Part shown: positions 8,432-16,150 of the stretch, piece after piece
Position numbering within the stretch: position 1 is the stretch's first letter
Layout of the letters: the number at the start of each line of letters is the position of its first letter
Assembly (NCBI RefSeq): GCF_006874625.1
Contig: NZ_CP030034.1
Coordinates: 1,612,001-1,676,000, forward strand
Direction of reading: 5' to 3'
Origin: Bdellovibrio sp. NC01
GTDB taxonomy: Bacteria; Bdellovibrionota; Bdellovibrionia; Bdellovibrionales; Bdellovibrionaceae
Length of the DNA stretch: 64,000 nt
Made by a program: the position numbers and the translations under genes
The notes under the pieces: generated by a model
The model's input: only the letters and a program-made list of their open reading frames with translations
Databases searched by the model: none
Told to the model about the DNA's origin: nothing

Positions 8432-9199
8432 ATGGAATTAAACGTTCGTGCTGAAGTTAAAAATTTAAAATTCTCTTACGGAGAAAAATTGGTCTTGAAG
8501 GGCGTTTCATTGCCTATTCACGAAAACCGTGTGACGGCTTTGATCGGTCCATCAGGTTGCGGTAAAACAACTTTACTTCGTTGTTTTAATCGCATGCATG
8601 ATCTTTATGCCAATGCGATTTATGACGGGGAAATTTTGCTTCACCCAGGTGGCGTGAATATTTTGGGTAAAGAAATTGATCCGATGGAAGTGCGCATGCG
8701 TATCGGAATGGTTTTCCAAAAGCCTAATCCGTTTCCGAAAAGTATTTACGAAAACGTTGCTTACGGTTTGAAAGTTCGTGGCGTTAAAAAGAAAAGCTTC
8801 ATCGAAGAGCGCGTTGAAAAATCTTTGCAACAAGCGGGTCTGTGGAATGAAGTGAAAGATCGCCTGCATACGGCGGCGACGGCGATGTCGGGTGGTCAAC
8901 AACAACGTCTGTGTATCGCTCGTGCTTTAGCGACAGAGCCTGAAATTTTGCTTCTGGATGAGCCAACGTCAGCATTGGATCCAATTTCCACTCGTCACAT
9001 TGAAGAGTTGATTCAAGAACTTCGTAAAGATGTGACCATCGCTATTGTGACTCACAGTCTGCATCAAGCGGCGCGTGTTTCTGATTATACGGCGTTCATG
9101 TATTTGGGTGATTTGATTGAATTCGGTCAAAGTGATCAGGTCTTTACAAACCCTAAAGATCCTAAGACGGAAAACTACATTACGGGTCGTTTCGGGTAG
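8432..9199 (+). CDS. pstB: PstB phosphate ABC transporter ATPase
   Basis: The ATP-hydrolysing subunit of the phosphate transporter (255 residues). Walker A is GPSGCGKTT at 39-47, followed by the PstB-typical [11 protein letters not shown]. The Q-loop is at about Gln96 in [12 protein letters not shown], the signature SGGQQQRL at 153-160, Walker [14 protein letters not shown] at 172-184, and the H-loop His at 208. The protein ends in YITGRFG, the normal PstB C-terminus, so it is complete. The G of its TAG stop codon is also the first base of a tRNA-like 3' end. No phoU follows, which is unusual because phoU often closes pst operons. Confidence 0.96.
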   Translation: MELNVRAEVKNLKFSYGEKLVLKGVSLPIHENRVTALIGPSGCGKTTLLRCFNRMHDLYANAIYDGEILLHPGGVNILGKEIDPMEVRMRIGMVFQKPNPFPKSIYENVAYGLKVRGVKKKSFIEERVEKSLQQAGLWNEVKDRLHTAATAMSGGQQQRLCIARALATEPEILLLDEPTSALDPISTRHIEELIQELRKDVTIAIVTHSLHQAARVSDYTAFMYLGDLIEFGQSDQVFTNPKDPKTENYITGRFG

Positions 9200-9226
9200 A
9201 GGGTTCAAGTCCCTCGCGGGCGACCA
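9199..9226 (+). other. tRNA 3'-end fragment (T arm, acceptor strand, CCA), attachment-site-like scar
   Basis: The bases form a canonical T arm: stem GAGGG/CCCTC (9199-9203 and 9211-9215) around the loop TTCAAGT. A seven-base acceptor strand GCGGGCG, discriminator A and an encoded CCA at 9224-9226 follow. The minus strand read across it gives the REGLEPSTR peptide typical of antisense tRNA reading. No matching 5' acceptor strand, D arm or anticodon arm exists upstream, because that region is pstB coding sequence. It is therefore a fragment, the part of a tRNA gene normally carried as an integrase attachment site. The parent tRNA cannot be named. Confidence 0.75.
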
Positions 9227-9297
9227 AAGTCATTCTATTTGGGGCCTGTTTTGCATTAAGGATTATAAGAGCATTAAAACCGTTTATAGGGGCTTTT

Positions 9298-9630
9298 ATG
9301 ATCCGTTTGCGCACAATTTTGGGTGCTATGTCTATTATCTTGTCGGTGTCTTCAGTCGCCATGGCTTCGCCGACTCTGACGGAACAGCAAAAAGCCTATT
9401 TGATGGAAAACCAAAATAAGGTCGTCGCAGCGATTCGCGATGCTTCTTCAGAGAGTCCTAATTGGATGAATCTTGTTTCAATGAATAATTCCGAGATGAT
9501 CTTTAACGTGAAATTCTACGCAGCCCCAGGGCAGTGCTATAAAGTCAAGGTCGGCGAAATCACAATCGGTGAGCGTTCGAAACTTATTATGAAGGATCTT
9601 GTGCGGGATCCTTCTTGTGATAAAAACTAA
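9298..9630 (+). CDS. Small secreted protein of unknown function
   Basis: A 110-residue protein beginning with a clear signal peptide (MIRLRTILGAMSIILSVSS, cleavage probably after AMA at about residue 23). The mature part is about 87 residues, with two cysteines (in GQCYKV and DPSCDKN) that could form a disulfide in the periplasm. I do not recognise a family. The gene stands alone between the pst operon and a convergent zinc-ribbon protein gene, whose stop codon abuts its own. About 70 bases separate it from the tRNA scar. Confidence 0.65.
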   Translation: MIRLRTILGAMSIILSVSSVAMASPTLTEQQKAYLMENQNKVVAAIRDASSESPNWMNLVSMNNSEMIFNVKFYAAPGQCYKVKVGEITIGERSKLIMKDLVRDPSCDKN

Positions 9631-10077
9631 TTAAGCCTTTTCAATCCTAACAACACGAGCGCAACCTTGGCAGATTTCTGTGATCGGCCAGTTCAACTCT
9701 TGTTTCTTGATGATCACTTGAGTGTGGCAGTGGGGGCATGTTGTTTCTCCACCCAAGACTTGTCCTTCGGCTTTGTAGCCTCTGCGTGCGAAGTAAAATC
9801 CTAAGAAGAAAAATAACGGCACAAGCACGAAATGGAAAACAGGAATCAAAACGCAAAGTAAAGCGATACCCCAAAAGATCGCAAGCTTCTTAATCGCAAC
9901 TTGAGTCTTCTGTGCAGGGTTGAAAAATTCGATGTAAGCAAAACCAGGGCTTTGTCTTTCATCACTGACATTCGCTAAGATTTCAATTTTTTGTCCATCC
10001 ATGGGCAGAGTGTGTTCCTCACAAATGTGACTGTCAAACTTCAGCTTAAGACCGCTTGCATCGAAACAATGTGTCAT
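9631..10077 (-). CDS. Two-helix membrane protein with C-terminal zinc ribbon
   Basis: A 148-residue protein of unrecognised family. An N-terminal soluble part of about 60 residues is followed by a hydrophobic stretch at about 66-96 (LAIFWGIALLCVLIPVFHFVLVP and beyond) that could form a helical hairpin. The C-terminal tail carries paired CPHC and CQGC motifs, a typical zinc ribbon. The arrangement suggests an inner-membrane protein with a cytoplasmic metal-stabilised tail. It ends next to the secreted-protein gene and lies 20 bases from the epimerase gene on the same strand, so it may be co-transcribed with it. Confidence 0.6.
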   Translation of the reverse strand: MTHCFDASGLKLKFDSHICEEHTLPMDGQKIEILANVSDERQSPGFAYIEFFNPAQKTQVAIKKLAIFWGIALLCVLIPVFHFVLVPLFFFLGFYFARRGYKAEGQVLGGETTCPHCHTQVIIKKQELNWPITEICQGCARVVRIEKA

Positions 10078-10096
10078 ACTTAAGGCGGCGAACCTC

Positions 10097-11257
10097 TTAA
10101 AGCTGTTCTGCCAGAATATTCAGAATTCTCTCGCACGCCTTGCCATCGCCAAATGGATTTTTCGCTTGGGACATTTTATTAAAGATCTCGGGCGTATCCA
10201 AGACTTCCACGGCTGTTCTATAGAAGGCTTTTTCTTCAAGAGGAATCAGGCGCGAAGTGCCGGCGTGAATTGCTTCCGGTCTTTCTGTTTTTTCCCGCGC
10301 AACTAAGATCGGCTTTCCTAGTGAGGGAGCTTCTTCCTGAACGCCGCCTGAATCTGTGATGATCATATGCGCGCGATTCATCAAATATACAAACGGCACA
10401 TAGTCGACCGGTTCACACAACCAGATTTTGCTTTGTCCCTCTTTAATATCCTGACCTTTATCAACCCAGCGAGCGGCTCCGCCGAAAACTTTTTCAGCGC
10501 TGGCACGCACTTGGGGATTCATGTGCAAAGGGATCAGCAGTTCGACGTCTTCGCGTTCTGATAAAGCGACAAGTCCTTTCATCACTTCTTCCATCGGTGT
10601 GCCGAAAGATTCGCGACGATGAACGGTGACGAGATTTAATTTTTTGCGCGGATTTAAAAACGAATAACGATGATCATACTCTTTCTTAAGGTTTGAATTT
10701 TCTAAGCGAGAGCTTACTTCAAATAAAGCATCAATGCCGGTGTTGCCAGTCACGTGAATGCATTCTTCAGGATAATGTTCGCGCACCAGATTGGCTTTTG
10801 ACGTTTCTGTCGGAGCAAAGTGAAACTTTGCAATCAGTCCCGTTGCTTTGCGATTGAACTCTTCAGGGTAAGGGGAGTAGATGTCGCCAGAGCGTAAGCC
10901 CGCCTCAATATGAATGACCGGAATGCGATGATAAAAAGAAACAAGGCTGCCAATAAAACAACTTGTCGTATCTCCTTGCACCACAACTCCGTCGACTTTG
11001 TTATTTGACAGGTAATCGTTCAGTCCCTTCATCACGCCGATTGATATGTCAGCCAAGCTTTGTCCAGGCTTCATCAAATCAAGATCGAAATCGGGAATGA
11101 TATCGAAAAAGTTTAGAAGAGGTTTAAGCATTTCACGATGTTGCCCGGTCGAGCCAACAACGACTTTGAAACGCTTGTCTCTGCGCGCTTGTAGGATAAA
11201 GGGTGCAAGTTTAACAGCTTCTGGACGAGTTCCAAACACAACAAGAATAGTTTTCAT
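10097..11257 (-). CDS. wecB: UDP-N-acetylglucosamine 2-epimerase (non-hydrolysing)
   Basis: Interconverts UDP-GlcNAc and UDP-ManNAc for surface-glycan synthesis. Family marks are VVFGTRPEAVKLAP at the N-terminus, HIEAGLRS followed by YSPYPEEFNR in the middle, and ITDSGGVQEEAPSLGKP at about 300-320. ATG 11257 gives 386 residues; an in-frame GTG two codons upstream is the alternative. It is the first polysaccharide gene of the region and stands apart from the other UDP-HexNAc genes by 14 kb. A second epimerase paralog of the WbpI type lies at 33.9-34.9 kb, so the two probably act on different substrates. Confidence 0.92.
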   Translation of the reverse strand: MKTILVVFGTRPEAVKLAPFILQARRDKRFKVVVGSTGQHREMLKPLLNFFDIIPDFDLDLMKPGQSLADISIGVMKGLNDYLSNNKVDGVVVQGDTTSCFIGSLVSFYHRIPVIHIEAGLRSGDIYSPYPEEFNRKATGLIAKFHFAPTETSKANLVREHYPEECIHVTGNTGIDALFEVSSRLENSNLKKEYDHRYSFLNPRKKLNLVTVHRRESFGTPMEEVMKGLVALSEREDVELLIPLHMNPQVRASAEKVFGGAARWVDKGQDIKEGQSKIWLCEPVDYVPFVYLMNRAHMIITDSGGVQEEAPSLGKPILVAREKTERPEAIHAGTSRLIPLEEKAFYRTAVEVLDTPEIFNKMSQAKNPFGDGKACERILNILAEQL

Positions 11258-11365
11258 GCACACACGTTATTGTTTGGAATTATTACTTGGCAACTTACAG
11301 AGGTTTAACTCATCAAACACCGACGACTCACTTACCGTTTTGTCTGCGGAATCGAGGTTGGAATA

Positions 11366-12157
11366 ATGTTCAGTACAAGCGTAAAAAGTCTAGCAGTTAT
11401 GGTTTTCCTAGGGATGAGTGTTCAGTCTTTTGCACAAGAAGGAACTTCAACGACATCTATTTGGTTAAATCCAAAAGCAAAATCATATAAAGAGCTGTAC
11501 TCAGAGAACAGTTATTACGAACAGTACAATCTCGTAACTGACACAAGGCTTCGTTATTACCAACCTTTATATATAGAAAATGTTTTAAGTCTTGATGCGT
11601 TTGCGGGAGCGGGCTTTCAATATCAATCCCCGAACGCTCAGCAAAAGTATTTTGATAACTCGGTAACACCTTATGTGGGAATGCGTGCCGGTGCTTTTCA
11701 AAAAATCTTTTTGCAATTTCAAGCTGGGGTGCGCGCCGTTTTAAACGATGAAAACTCGGGTCAAACAAATCGCAGCGCTGAGTGGGATCCACGTGTGATT
11801 TTAAGTGCTGGAGATTTCTGGCAGTGGCCAGTGGATAGTCATATCTTTACCGAAGGTTATGGCGAAGTGGCATACGTTCCTCGTCTTGATAGTACGCCTG
11901 TATCCACAGGATGGCTTAAACAAGGTTATCGCTTTAAGCCCATGGTGAGTGTCAACATCGACCCTTATGCGGAATTTTATTTACGAGAAAGTCGCAGCGC
12001 TGATCTTGGTCCTTCTATGAAGGAAGGGCGAGTGGGAGTGCGCACACAGTGGTTGCCGGGAAGCTGGAATTTAGCGGCACTCATTTATCATCCTATCAAT
12101 CGTACGGAAGCACACGGAGACATCGAAGGTCTTTTAGTCATCGGAGGACAGTTTTAA
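11366..12157 (+). CDS. Outer-membrane barrel protein, NfrA C-terminal-like
   Basis: A 263-residue exported protein. A signal peptide of about 23 residues (cleavage near SFA-QEG) is followed by alternating aromatic/hydrophobic strands ending in a terminal phenylalanine (VIGGQF), the usual C-terminus of an outer-membrane barrel. Its stop overlaps the start of an NfrB-like glycosyltransferase gene (TAATG), so the two are translationally coupled. In E. coli, NfrA (barrel plus TPR) and NfrB (synthase) form an exopolysaccharide export pair. This protein is about the size of NfrA's barrel domain alone, without TPRs. The export role is inferred mainly from that partnership. Confidence 0.6.
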   Translation: MFSTSVKSLAVMVFLGMSVQSFAQEGTSTTSIWLNPKAKSYKELYSENSYYEQYNLVTDTRLRYYQPLYIENVLSLDAFAGAGFQYQSPNAQQKYFDNSVTPYVGMRAGAFQKIFLQFQAGVRAVLNDENSGQTNRSAEWDPRVILSAGDFWQWPVDSHIFTEGYGEVAYVPRLDSTPVSTGWLKQGYRFKPMVSVNIDPYAEFYLRESRSADLGPSMKEGRVGVRTQWLPGSWNLAALIYHPINRTEAHGDIEGLLVIGGQF

Positions 12158-13572
12158 TGGATACATCATTCGGTCTTGAAGATCTTTTTGTTCTGTTCAC
12201 TGTCGCTGTGATTGTTGCGACGTGCATCTTTACGTTCGATGACTTGTTCATTGATGCCGTGGCATTTATTCGCAAATTAAAACCCAAAGTCATCAGTCAA
12301 GCTGTGCTCGCGCGTATGAAGCGGACACAGCAAAAGAAAATCGCCATCATGATCGCTAATTGGAAAGAGGCGGAAGTTCTAGGGCCCATGATTCGCGGAA
12401 ACATTCGTGGTCTTGATTATGATAATTACACATTCTTTTTAGGAGTTTATCCAAACGACACGGCCACTTGGGAGGAAGCAAGTAGACTTGAAAAGCTTTA
12501 TCCTCACAAGGTGGTCGTGATCGTAAACTCTTCGCCGGGGCCGACTTCAAAAGGTCAAATGCTAAATGAAATCGCTCGTCAGGTTTTGGCGTCGGAAGAG
12601 TCGATTCGTAATCGTTATGATTTGTTCTTGATGCAGGATTCGGAAGATGTGTTACATAAGCATTCTTTGACACTGATGAACTACTACTCTCATGAAGCTC
12701 ACTTCATTCAGATTCCGGTGTTTTCGTTTGATGTGCCGAAGACGTCATTAGTAGGTGGCGTTTACATTGATGAATTCAGTGAGGCGCATACAAAAGATTT
12801 GTTAGTCAGACAAGATCTGGGCGCGGCAATTCCTTCTGCTGGCGTGGGCACGTGCATGGCGCGCGAACTTGTGGTCGGCATGATGTTGCAGCAAGAGGGG
12901 CATTTCTTAAAAGAAGATACGCTGACTGAAGACTATCACCTTGGTGTGATGGCTAAACCCATGGGCTTTCGCAGTCAGTTTGTGTGCACTCAGATTGAAA
13001 ATGAAAAAGGGGAGCGCGAATTTATTGCGACTCGCGAATATTTTCCTGCGAAATTTATGGCGAGCGTTCGTCAGAAGTCGCGATGGACTCTGGGGATTGC
13101 TTATCAAGGAACTGAAAATATTCAGTGGAGTGGCAGTCTGGTTGATCGCTATTTCCTCTTGCGTGATCGCAAGGGGCCGATGTGCAGTGTTCTTGTCGTC
13201 CTTGCGACGATTTTATTTTTAAGTTTTGTGATGATCCATGCGCTGGGATGGGCAACTCCAAAAGCGTTCTCTCATCCTCTTATTCAAGCCTTGGTTGCAG
13301 TGAATATATTAGGTATGACCGTGCGTCTGTTGCAAAGAATGCTCGCGGTCAGACGCGTGAATGGTTGGTCGCAAAGTGCGATGGTGCCGCTGCGTTGGCT
13401 TGTTGCGAATTTGATTAATGTCATGGCTTCTTATCGTGCTTATACGACCTACAAAGAAAGCCAACGAACAGGTACGCGCCCGGTGTGGGTGAAAACAGAT
13501 CATACTCTGCCAGCGCATTTTGGTGCGCCGGAAGCGGTTGACCCCGTCGTCGTGGAGGCACAATCCCAATGA
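12157..13572 (+). CDS. NfrB-like membrane glycosyltransferase (GT2)
   Basis: A 471-residue processive-type glycosyltransferase. The first helix is at about residues 8-27. The catalytic domain carries DSED (161-164) for UDP-sugar/metal binding, TED (257-259) as the likely base, and RQKSRW (305-310), a QxxRW-type motif. Hydrophobic segments lie at about 343-362 and 375-395, and the C-terminal WVKTDHTLP is typical of NfrB-type proteins. E. coli NfrB has an extra C-terminal cyclic-di-GMP-binding MshEN domain, which is absent here. The open frame extends upstream to 12049, but the ATG overlapping the preceding stop is the natural start. The polymer made is unknown. Confidence 0.8.
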   Translation: MDTSFGLEDLFVLFTVAVIVATCIFTFDDLFIDAVAFIRKLKPKVISQAVLARMKRTQQKKIAIMIANWKEAEVLGPMIRGNIRGLDYDNYTFFLGVYPNDTATWEEASRLEKLYPHKVVVIVNSSPGPTSKGQMLNEIARQVLASEESIRNRYDLFLMQDSEDVLHKHSLTLMNYYSHEAHFIQIPVFSFDVPKTSLVGGVYIDEFSEAHTKDLLVRQDLGAAIPSAGVGTCMARELVVGMMLQQEGHFLKEDTLTEDYHLGVMAKPMGFRSQFVCTQIENEKGEREFIATREYFPAKFMASVRQKSRWTLGIAYQGTENIQWSGSLVDRYFLLRDRKGPMCSVLVVLATILFLSFVMIHALGWATPKAFSHPLIQALVAVNILGMTVRLLQRMLAVRRVNGWSQSAMVPLRWLVANLINVMASYRAYTTYKESQRTGTRPVWVKTDHTLPAHFGAPEAVDPVVVEAQSQ

Positions 13573-14273
13573 GATCTCCCTACTACTTTATTTTTGCGAT
13601 AGCCTTTTGTGCGCTTGCTGGTGTGTTGAAGTTTGGATTTAACTCTGCACCCTTAGAAAAGTGCATTCAGATATTTCACGACTCGAAAAAAGAAGCTCGA
13701 GGCGTGCAGAAATATCTGCGTGGCTTTCCTGAATACAGTCAGTACGTAAAAGATATCGGCGATTATCACAAAGGTGACATGGATAAGTGCCAGGTTAACT
13801 TTTATGTGGGCGCTAAGGACGAAACCTTCGTGCCGCGCGAATTTCGGGAAGATTATTTGCGAACGTCTACGAGTGTTGCGTGGTTAGGAAATAATATCTG
13901 GCAATTAGGTGATCAATTAGAGCGGGTGTTTGGTTTGCGCTTTTTGGGCGTGGGGCTTGTCAAAGGTAACTTACAAAGTGAAGTGTATTATAAGGGACAA
14001 AGTTTTAAGACACGTTCTTTAGAGCATCGCCGTGTCGAGTTGTTGCCAGTGAATTCTGAAAAATTCGAGATCTTGGCAGAAATTCGTAGCGACTCTTCAC
14101 GGGAAATTTTGCCCTACGCGGTTCGTGCGAAGAATCGCTATTACTTCGCGGGAACTCCGGCCGATCTTGCGGCTTACGCAGAATACGCGCCGCTATTTAA
14201 CGATATTTTGGCCGAGATGACGGGGGTGCCACCGCACGACAGGGCCAGAAGTGTATCTGGACTTACGCACTAG
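13569..14273 (+). CDS. Membrane-anchored protein of unknown function in the NfrB-like cassette
   Basis: A 234-residue protein that overlaps the end of the NfrB-like gene by four bases (ATGA). The N-terminus (PYYFIFAIAFCALAGVLKF) is an uncleaved signal anchor or signal peptide, so the rest is periplasmic. The region around residues 175-215 (LPYAVRAKNRYYFAGTP, then YAPLFNDILAEM) resembles the segment that precedes the catalytic part in DUF2334-type polysaccharide deacetylases, but no deacetylase motifs follow. That resemblance is from memory and weak. Its position as third gene of a coupled cassette suggests a role in modifying or exporting the same polymer. Confidence 0.55.
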   Translation: MRSPYYFIFAIAFCALAGVLKFGFNSAPLEKCIQIFHDSKKEARGVQKYLRGFPEYSQYVKDIGDYHKGDMDKCQVNFYVGAKDETFVPREFREDYLRTSTSVAWLGNNIWQLGDQLERVFGLRFLGVGLVKGNLQSEVYYKGQSFKTRSLEHRRVELLPVNSEKFEILAEIRSDSSREILPYAVRAKNRYYFAGTPADLAAYAEYAPLFNDILAEMTGVPPHDRARSVSGLTH

Positions 14274-14311
14274 CTTGACCGGTCTTCGTTAGGGACTTTA
14301 AGCTTACACAC

Positions 14312-14623
14312 ATGCCTTCATTAGACTCAGACAAATATTTTATCCGCGACAGTATGTACAACCTTGTTGAGCTTTCTTTGCTCGCACGCTTTTACGAAGA
14401 GTTCTGCGTGCCATCTGCAACATCGGGTTCATTGAACAAAGAATCTTTATCGCACACACTTTTAAAAATGAAAGCGACAGAAGGCAAAGGCCAATTACGT
14501 GTTGCCATTCATGGTACCGATCCGGTGGGTTTTCACTGGGTTTATGATGGGAAGGTGATGGCGACGTGGGTGATGCCGGAGCACCGCGGGCAGGGTGTGG
14601 AAGAGCGTTTGGCTGGGCACTAA
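14312..14623 (+). pseudogene. Truncated GNAT-family acetyltransferase
   Basis: The 103-residue frame reads like the N-terminal two thirds of a GNAT N-acetyltransferase. It ends within the acetyl-CoA-binding motif A (ATWVMPEHRGQGVEERL), then reaches a stop only three codons later. The C-terminal helix and strands that complete the fold are missing, and no continuation was found in another frame in the 64 bases before the next gene. It is most likely a decayed fragment, though a minimal GNAT-like protein cannot be excluded. The ribosome-binding site is weak. Confidence 0.5.
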
Positions 14624-14687
14624 ACGCGACATGTAAAACGATGATGATATGATGACCCAGTAAGGGGAAACATCTAATCTTAAAATC

Positions 14688-16130
14688 ATGTCATCATCCG
14701 AAAATGCTCAAGCAAAAAATCAATCACGCTTTTCTTTGTTTTTGTTCGTTGGTTCTTTACTGATTTTTGTCAGCACACTTTGGAAGCGAGTCATTCATAT
14801 TGATGACGTATGGCTTGCCGAGTACTCCTATTGGTTAGCTAAGCTTGGTTATGTTAAGTCAGAGGCCATGCGCGGATTTTATGAAGCCGAGACCAAGCTT
14901 TATGTATATCACAAGTTATTCAATATTGAAGGTGCGTGGGTCATTAAGTTTTTTGGTTTTCACCCATATCCGCTTAAAGCAATCAGCATTGTCTATCTTC
15001 TTTTAAGCGGTATCCTTTTAGTTAAAATTTATCGTCGCTCTTCTTTAAAACCGCAATTGGCGTTTTTACTTCTGGCACTGTTCTTAAGTTTTTTCCATAC
15101 AATGAATCTTGGTTTCACTTTTAGGCCTGAGATGCACTTAGTGTTTTGGGGTCTTCTTAGCTATCTATTTCTCGAGAGATATTTCGACACTTCAAAATTT
15201 TCCGAGTTATTAATTGCTGGTTTCGTTACGGGAATAAGCATTGCCACTCATCTGAATGGAGTCGTATTCGCCGGCGCAGGTGTTTTACTGTTGTGGTGCT
15301 ATCGTCGTTGGCTCGCAGGATTTATATTTGGAGTTGTTGCCACGTGGGGATTGATATTTCAATTTACCTTTGATGTTCGATCCCTTCAAGAACTGCAGCA
15401 GATGTTTACCCAGTTGACTCACTGGCGAGATGTTGCAACAGGAAAATATGGATGGGATCTAATTTTCAGAGTTTTTGAAGAGCAGAGTCGCTATCTTCAT
15501 AGCCCTCCTGAAATTATCTACTCCTTGATGCTTCTTTTGCTAATAGTACCAACTCGGAAATATCTATGGGCGAATCATCGTCGACTTGTCGGTTATACCT
15601 TGTTGTTGTCTTTCTGTATTGCTGAAGTCACTCATGGCAATAATACGAATTACTTGATGTACGCTTTTCCATTTTTAGTTTTAATTTCCATTCTGGCGTT
15701 TGAAAATCTGGTTGCGCAGGGAAGAAAAAAGTTAGCGTGGTCTGCTGTGCTGATTTTTATTTTTGCTTCGTGGGCCTATAATTTACAGGAATTTAACACC
15801 CGAGAATTCATGGCGCCCGAATATGCAAAGGTGACAGAGTTTTTGCCAAGTGGCTCAAATGTTTTGTCCCCAGCGCACCTCATGTTTTCTGGTTTAGATA
15901 AATTTCGCATTCAGTCTTTTATTACTTATCGAGATAAAGTTGAGGCCGGAACACTTCAGCAATCCGCCGATGCGTTATTTGCTGAAGCTCAGAAATTCAA
16001 TATTCAATATGTCGTGGTGGATGATGGGAATGCTGCGTTCTTTAGAATTAAAGACATCGACTATGGGCCATTCCGTGTGATGTCAGACCAGCCCTCTGAG
16101 AAGTTTAAAATATATAAATTTATGAAGTAG
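14688..16130 (+). CDS. Polytopic GT-C type glycosyltransferase (GT39/ArnT-like)
   Basis: A 480-residue membrane protein with about ten hydrophobic segments. An acidic pair sits in the first extracytoplasmic loop (HIDDVWLAEYSYW, residues 37-49), the place where GT-C enzymes such as protein O-mannosyltransferases and ArnT hold their catalytic aspartate. Such enzymes move a sugar from a polyprenyl-phosphate donor to a lipid or glycan on the periplasmic side. The adjacent convergent gene encodes a polyprenyl-phosphate glycosyltransferase that could make that donor. Substrate unknown. The stop codon lies inside a terminator hairpin. Confidence 0.72.
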   Translation: MSSSENAQAKNQSRFSLFLFVGSLLIFVSTLWKRVIHIDDVWLAEYSYWLAKLGYVKSEAMRGFYEAETKLYVYHKLFNIEGAWVIKFFGFHPYPLKAISIVYLLLSGILLVKIYRRSSLKPQLAFLLLALFLSFFHTMNLGFTFRPEMHLVFWGLLSYLFLERYFDTSKFSELLIAGFVTGISIATHLNGVVFAGAGVLLLWCYRRWLAGFIFGVVATWGLIFQFTFDVRSLQELQQMFTQLTHWRDVATGKYGWDLIFRVFEEQSRYLHSPPEIIYSLMLLLLIVPTRKYLWANHRRLVGYTLLLSFCIAEVTHGNNTNYLMYAFPFLVLISILAFENLVAQGRKKLAWSAVLIFIFASWAYNLQEFNTREFMAPEYAKVTEFLPSGSNVLSPAHLMFSGLDKFRIQSFITYRDKVEAGTLQQSADALFAEAQKFNIQYVVVDDGNAAFFRIKDIDYGPFRVMSDQPSEKFKIYKFMK

Positions 16131-16150
16131 AGCAGAACGCTCTACTTTTA
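16125..16150 (+). terminator. Rho-independent terminator after the GT-C gene
   Basis: AAGTAGAGC (16125-16133), loop AGAAC, GCTCTACTT (16139-16147), then a short T-rich tract. This is a nine-base-pair stem serving the plus strand. It overlaps the stop codons of both converging genes. The T tract is short (TTTT then A), so efficiency is uncertain. Confidence 0.6.

Noticed and set aside
9180-9362. Minus-strand open frame of 60 codons containing REGLEPSTR
   Set aside because: It is the antisense reading of the tRNA 3'-end fragment, a well-known source of false proteins. It has no start context and overlaps the secreted-protein gene.
12049-12156. N-terminal extension of the NfrB-like synthase
   Set aside because: The frame is open upstream but overlaps the end of the barrel gene. 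The ATG at 12157, overlapping the preceding stop codon, gives the natural start.
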